A DNA stretch of 47,772 nt from positions 1 to 47,772 of the forward strand of contig DAIDJL010000006.1 of NCBI GenBank assembly GCA_027450205.1, in the 5' to 3' direction. Origin of the DNA: Candidatus Parcubacteria bacterium. Lineage in GTDB: Bacteria > Patescibacteriota > Minisyncoccia > UBA6257 > 2-01-FULL-56-20. Shown piece after piece: positions 46,357 through 47,772 of this stretch. Under the pieces are notes generated by a model. The model was not told the DNA's origin and searched no databases. It saw only the letters and a program-made list of their open reading frames with translations. The stretch's first letter is position 1. Every line of letters starts with the position of its first letter. The translations under genes were made by a program, and so were the position numbers.

Positions 46357-47034
46357 TCAGGGGATGGTAGCGGTTGTCTGATTGGAATAGCCGCTGACGA
46401 TCCCCGATTGCGAGGATCCCGGACACGATGAGCCCGCCACGTAGTCGGCCGTTGCGGTCACCACGTAGTAATACGTATTTCCGGAGACCACGTTGGTGTC
46501 CGTATAAAACAGATATGGGGTGTCCGATCCCGAAATGAGGGAGTAAGGCCCTCCGTTCGTTGCGCTTACGTACACTTGATACGTGAAGTTCTGCCAGCAC
46601 GGGCTGCTGGTGGACGAACTCGCGCCCCAGGAGAGGTCGACCGAATGCTGGAATCCCGTTCCCCCAAGACTGATCGATGGTTTGTTGGTCGCGGTACTCG
46701 TCACGGTGAGCGTCGCACTCGCGGCGCCCGTCACCGTCGGCGAGAACATTATTCCGAACGTCAGAATTCCGTGCGGCGGTATCGCCTTTGGCAAAGCGAC
46801 GCAGCATGCGGCGAATTCACTGCTCCCGGAGATAGAAAACGAATCGATGGTCACCGTGAGAGAGCTTGTGTTTGTGATGGTAACACTCGTTTCGTTCTGG
46901 GACCCGACCGTTACCGTTCCGGCATCCCAAGTGGTTATGTTTGTTTTAATGGTTCCGGCGTTCGCCCAGGAGGGAATTCCTCCACAAAACACCGCTATTG
47001 CCGCGATGGCGAGAAAGGCCAGCTTCTTCCGCAT
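46357..47034 (-). CDS. Secreted protein with HYDIN/ASPM-like and FN3-like domains, 225 aa
   Basis: Signal peptide (1-~26, ending WANA-G). Residues ~30-125 form a HYDIN/ASPM-type Ig domain (WDAGTVTVGSQNETSVTITNTSS, SGSSEFAACCVALP, LTFGIMFSPTVTGAASATLTVTS), and ~130-225 an FN3-like domain (VDLSWGAS...YQVYVSATNGGPYSLI...NTYYYVVTA). An exported beta-sandwich protein. Strong promoter and AGGAGGT upstream. It has no visible anchor. Confidence 0.82.
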   Translation of the reverse strand: MRKKLAFLAIAAIAVFCGGIPSWANAGTIKTNITTWDAGTVTVGSQNETSVTITNTSSLTVTIDSFSISGSSEFAACCVALPKAIPPHGILTFGIMFSPTVTGAASATLTVTSTATNKPSISLGGTGFQHSVDLSWGASSSTSSPCWQNFTYQVYVSATNGGPYSLISGSDTPYLFYTDTNVVSGNTYYYVVTATADYVAGSSCPGSSQSGIVSGYSNQTTATIP

Positions 47035-47037
47035 TTG

Positions 47038-47091
47038 ACCTCCTTGTCAAATTTCTGGTATTAATATAACATAAGATTTAATACTTTCCAA
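47038..47091 (-). promoter_or_regulatory. Promoter and RBS of the HYDIN/FN3-like gene
   Basis: On the minus strand: TTGGAA (47091-47086), 17-nt spacer, TATATT (47068-47063), then AGGAGGT (47044-47038) 3 nt before the ATG. Confidence 0.75.
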
Positions 47092-47131
47092 GTGTTTCAC
47101 TGATCGATAAATAAACTAACCACTTTTTGCC

Positions 47132-47772
47132 ATGGCGGAATTTAGGGGGGGGAGAAGCGTCATTTTTGTGGTCGTGCTCGCATTTTCAGCGGCGACGTTC
47201 TTTGCGGCTCCGTACGCGGCCCATGCAGCCCTCTATAACGCCGACGGCGTGATCGGGCATGTCGATCAGAATGGAAACTATCTCTATACCCCGGCAGGAA
47301 CGAACAACGGGCCGAGCGCATCCGGGTTTGATGCGGTAGGGGATGTCGCGCTCGATCCGGTGAATCACCGGCTCTTCGTGGGAGATCAAAACAATGCGCG
47401 CGTGCTTGTCTTCGGTCTTGATACGAACAATAACATTATCAGCCAGACGGCGGCATTCGTATTGGGGCAGAGCAGCCCGACGTCCACGGTTGCCACGACG
47501 ACGCAAAGCAATCTCATGTATCCGGACGGCCTTGCGTACGATCAGGTGAACAACCGTCTTTTCGTTTCGGATAATGCCAACAACCGCGTGCTCGTATTCA
47601 ACGTCGCTCCGGGAACGATCGCGAACGGGGAGACCGCCTCTTACGTCCTTGGCCAGGCAAGCTTCACGGCGAACACCGCCGCCACTGCGCAGAACGGGCT
47701 TTCCGGACCCTATGGCCTTGCATATGATGCATCAAGCAGCCGGCTGTTCGTTTCCGATCAGACCAACAACCG
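47132..47772 (+). CDS. Secreted NHL-repeat (beta-propeller) protein, cut by window end
   Basis: The frame is open to the end of the window (213 codons seen). Start ATG 47132 gives MAEFRGGRSVIF, a signal peptide ending AAHAA (about residue 30). Then NHL blades repeat: GFDAVGDVALDPVNHRLFVGDQNNARVLVF, YPDGLAYDQVNNRLFVSDNANNRVLVF and GPYGLAYDASSSRLFVSDQTNNR. NHL propellers bind proteins, RNA or surfaces; in secreted form they often serve adhesion. A G8 tract lies in codons 5-7. Confidence 0.85.
   Translation, partial: MAEFRGGRSVIFVVVLAFSAATFFAAPYAAHAALYNADGVIGHVDQNGNYLYTPAGTNNGPSASGFDAVGDVALDPVNHRLFVGDQNNARVLVFGLDTNNNIISQTAAFVLGQSSPTSTVATTTQSNLMYPDGLAYDQVNNRLFVSDNANNRVLVFNVAPGTIANGETASYVLGQASFTANTAATAQNGLSGPYGLAYDASSSRLFVSDQTNN
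47145..47152 (+). repeat. G8 tract in the signal-peptide region of the NHL gene
   Basis: Eight consecutive G residues in codons 5-7. The gene is in frame as given; a one-base slip would stop the protein, so it is a possible ON/OFF switch. Confidence 0.7.

Noticed and set aside
45716-46807. A 363-codon minus-strand frame
   Set aside because: Its first 170 codons are antisense to the well-supported secreted protein gene at 46357-47034 and look like shadow translation; GGAGG before METISI places the real start at 46294.

Overview
The window looks like a Patescibacteria/CPR genome, most likely Parcubacteria-like, and most of it has moderately high GC. The evidence is: compact aminoacyl-tRNA synthetases (a ThrRS without a TGS domain), a DUF4012 protein, long signal-peptide surface proteins ending in a peptidoglycan-binding domain, an S6 with the low-complexity tail common in that group, many genes whose start codon lies only 6-8 nt after a -10 hexamer, and a DGR target of a family that I recall from these genomes. 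The genus cannot be given from sequence alone. No tRNA gene, CRISPR array or insertion sequence was seen.

Layout. 1-935: 3' end of 23S rRNA, a spacer full of strong hairpins, 5S rRNA and a terminator. 937-4288: a small hypothetical gene, a membrane-anchored protein, an FtsW/RodA-type SEDS protein and MltG. 4510-13184: a fused rpoB-rpoC gene of 2246 codons, then rpsF, ssb and rplK. 13200-29100: an accessory island (see below). 29151-42384: housekeeping genes gatB, miaA, thrS, serS, an FtsQ-like gene, a GT39-like glycosyltransferase, a DUF4012 gene and lepA. 42432-47772: secreted surface proteins (Ig/FN3-like plus peptidoglycan-binding, HYDIN-like plus FN3, and an NHL propeller cut by the window edge).

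The accessory island between rplK and gatB ends in a tyrosine recombinase and has three modules. (a) A diversity-generating retroelement: target gene with variable repeat VR (14656-14785), template repeat TR (15163-15292), reverse transcriptase (15703-16692) and a convergent Avd-like accessory gene. TR and VR differ at 18 positions, 17 of them at TR adenines. The Avd frame is joined to a start codon only if a G11 tract at 15675-15685 loses one base. (b) A translationally coupled run of very small membrane proteins followed by a 639-aa secreted, membrane-anchored protein and an 87-aa membrane protein, an order that recalls filamentous-phage virion genes although no Zot/pI ATPase is visible. (c) A DNA-modification and defence block: a C5-cytosine methyltransferase that carries a long second reading frame, a sigma region 4-only protein, a LexA-like repressor/protease fused to an N6-adenine methyltransferase, an AlwI-family endonuclease, a beta-class adenine methyltransferase and a Shedu (DUF4263) nuclease. 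A candidate GNRA-rich structured RNA lies directly upstream of the recombinase.

The strongest candidates for something new are the LexA-methyltransferase fusion with tandem 11-bp repeats over its own promoter, the DGR with a possible homopolymer switch in avd, and a pair of intergenic elements (23S-5S spacer and ssb-rplK) with an identical-length 81-nt core, conserved loops and covarying stems flanked by unrelated complementary arms.
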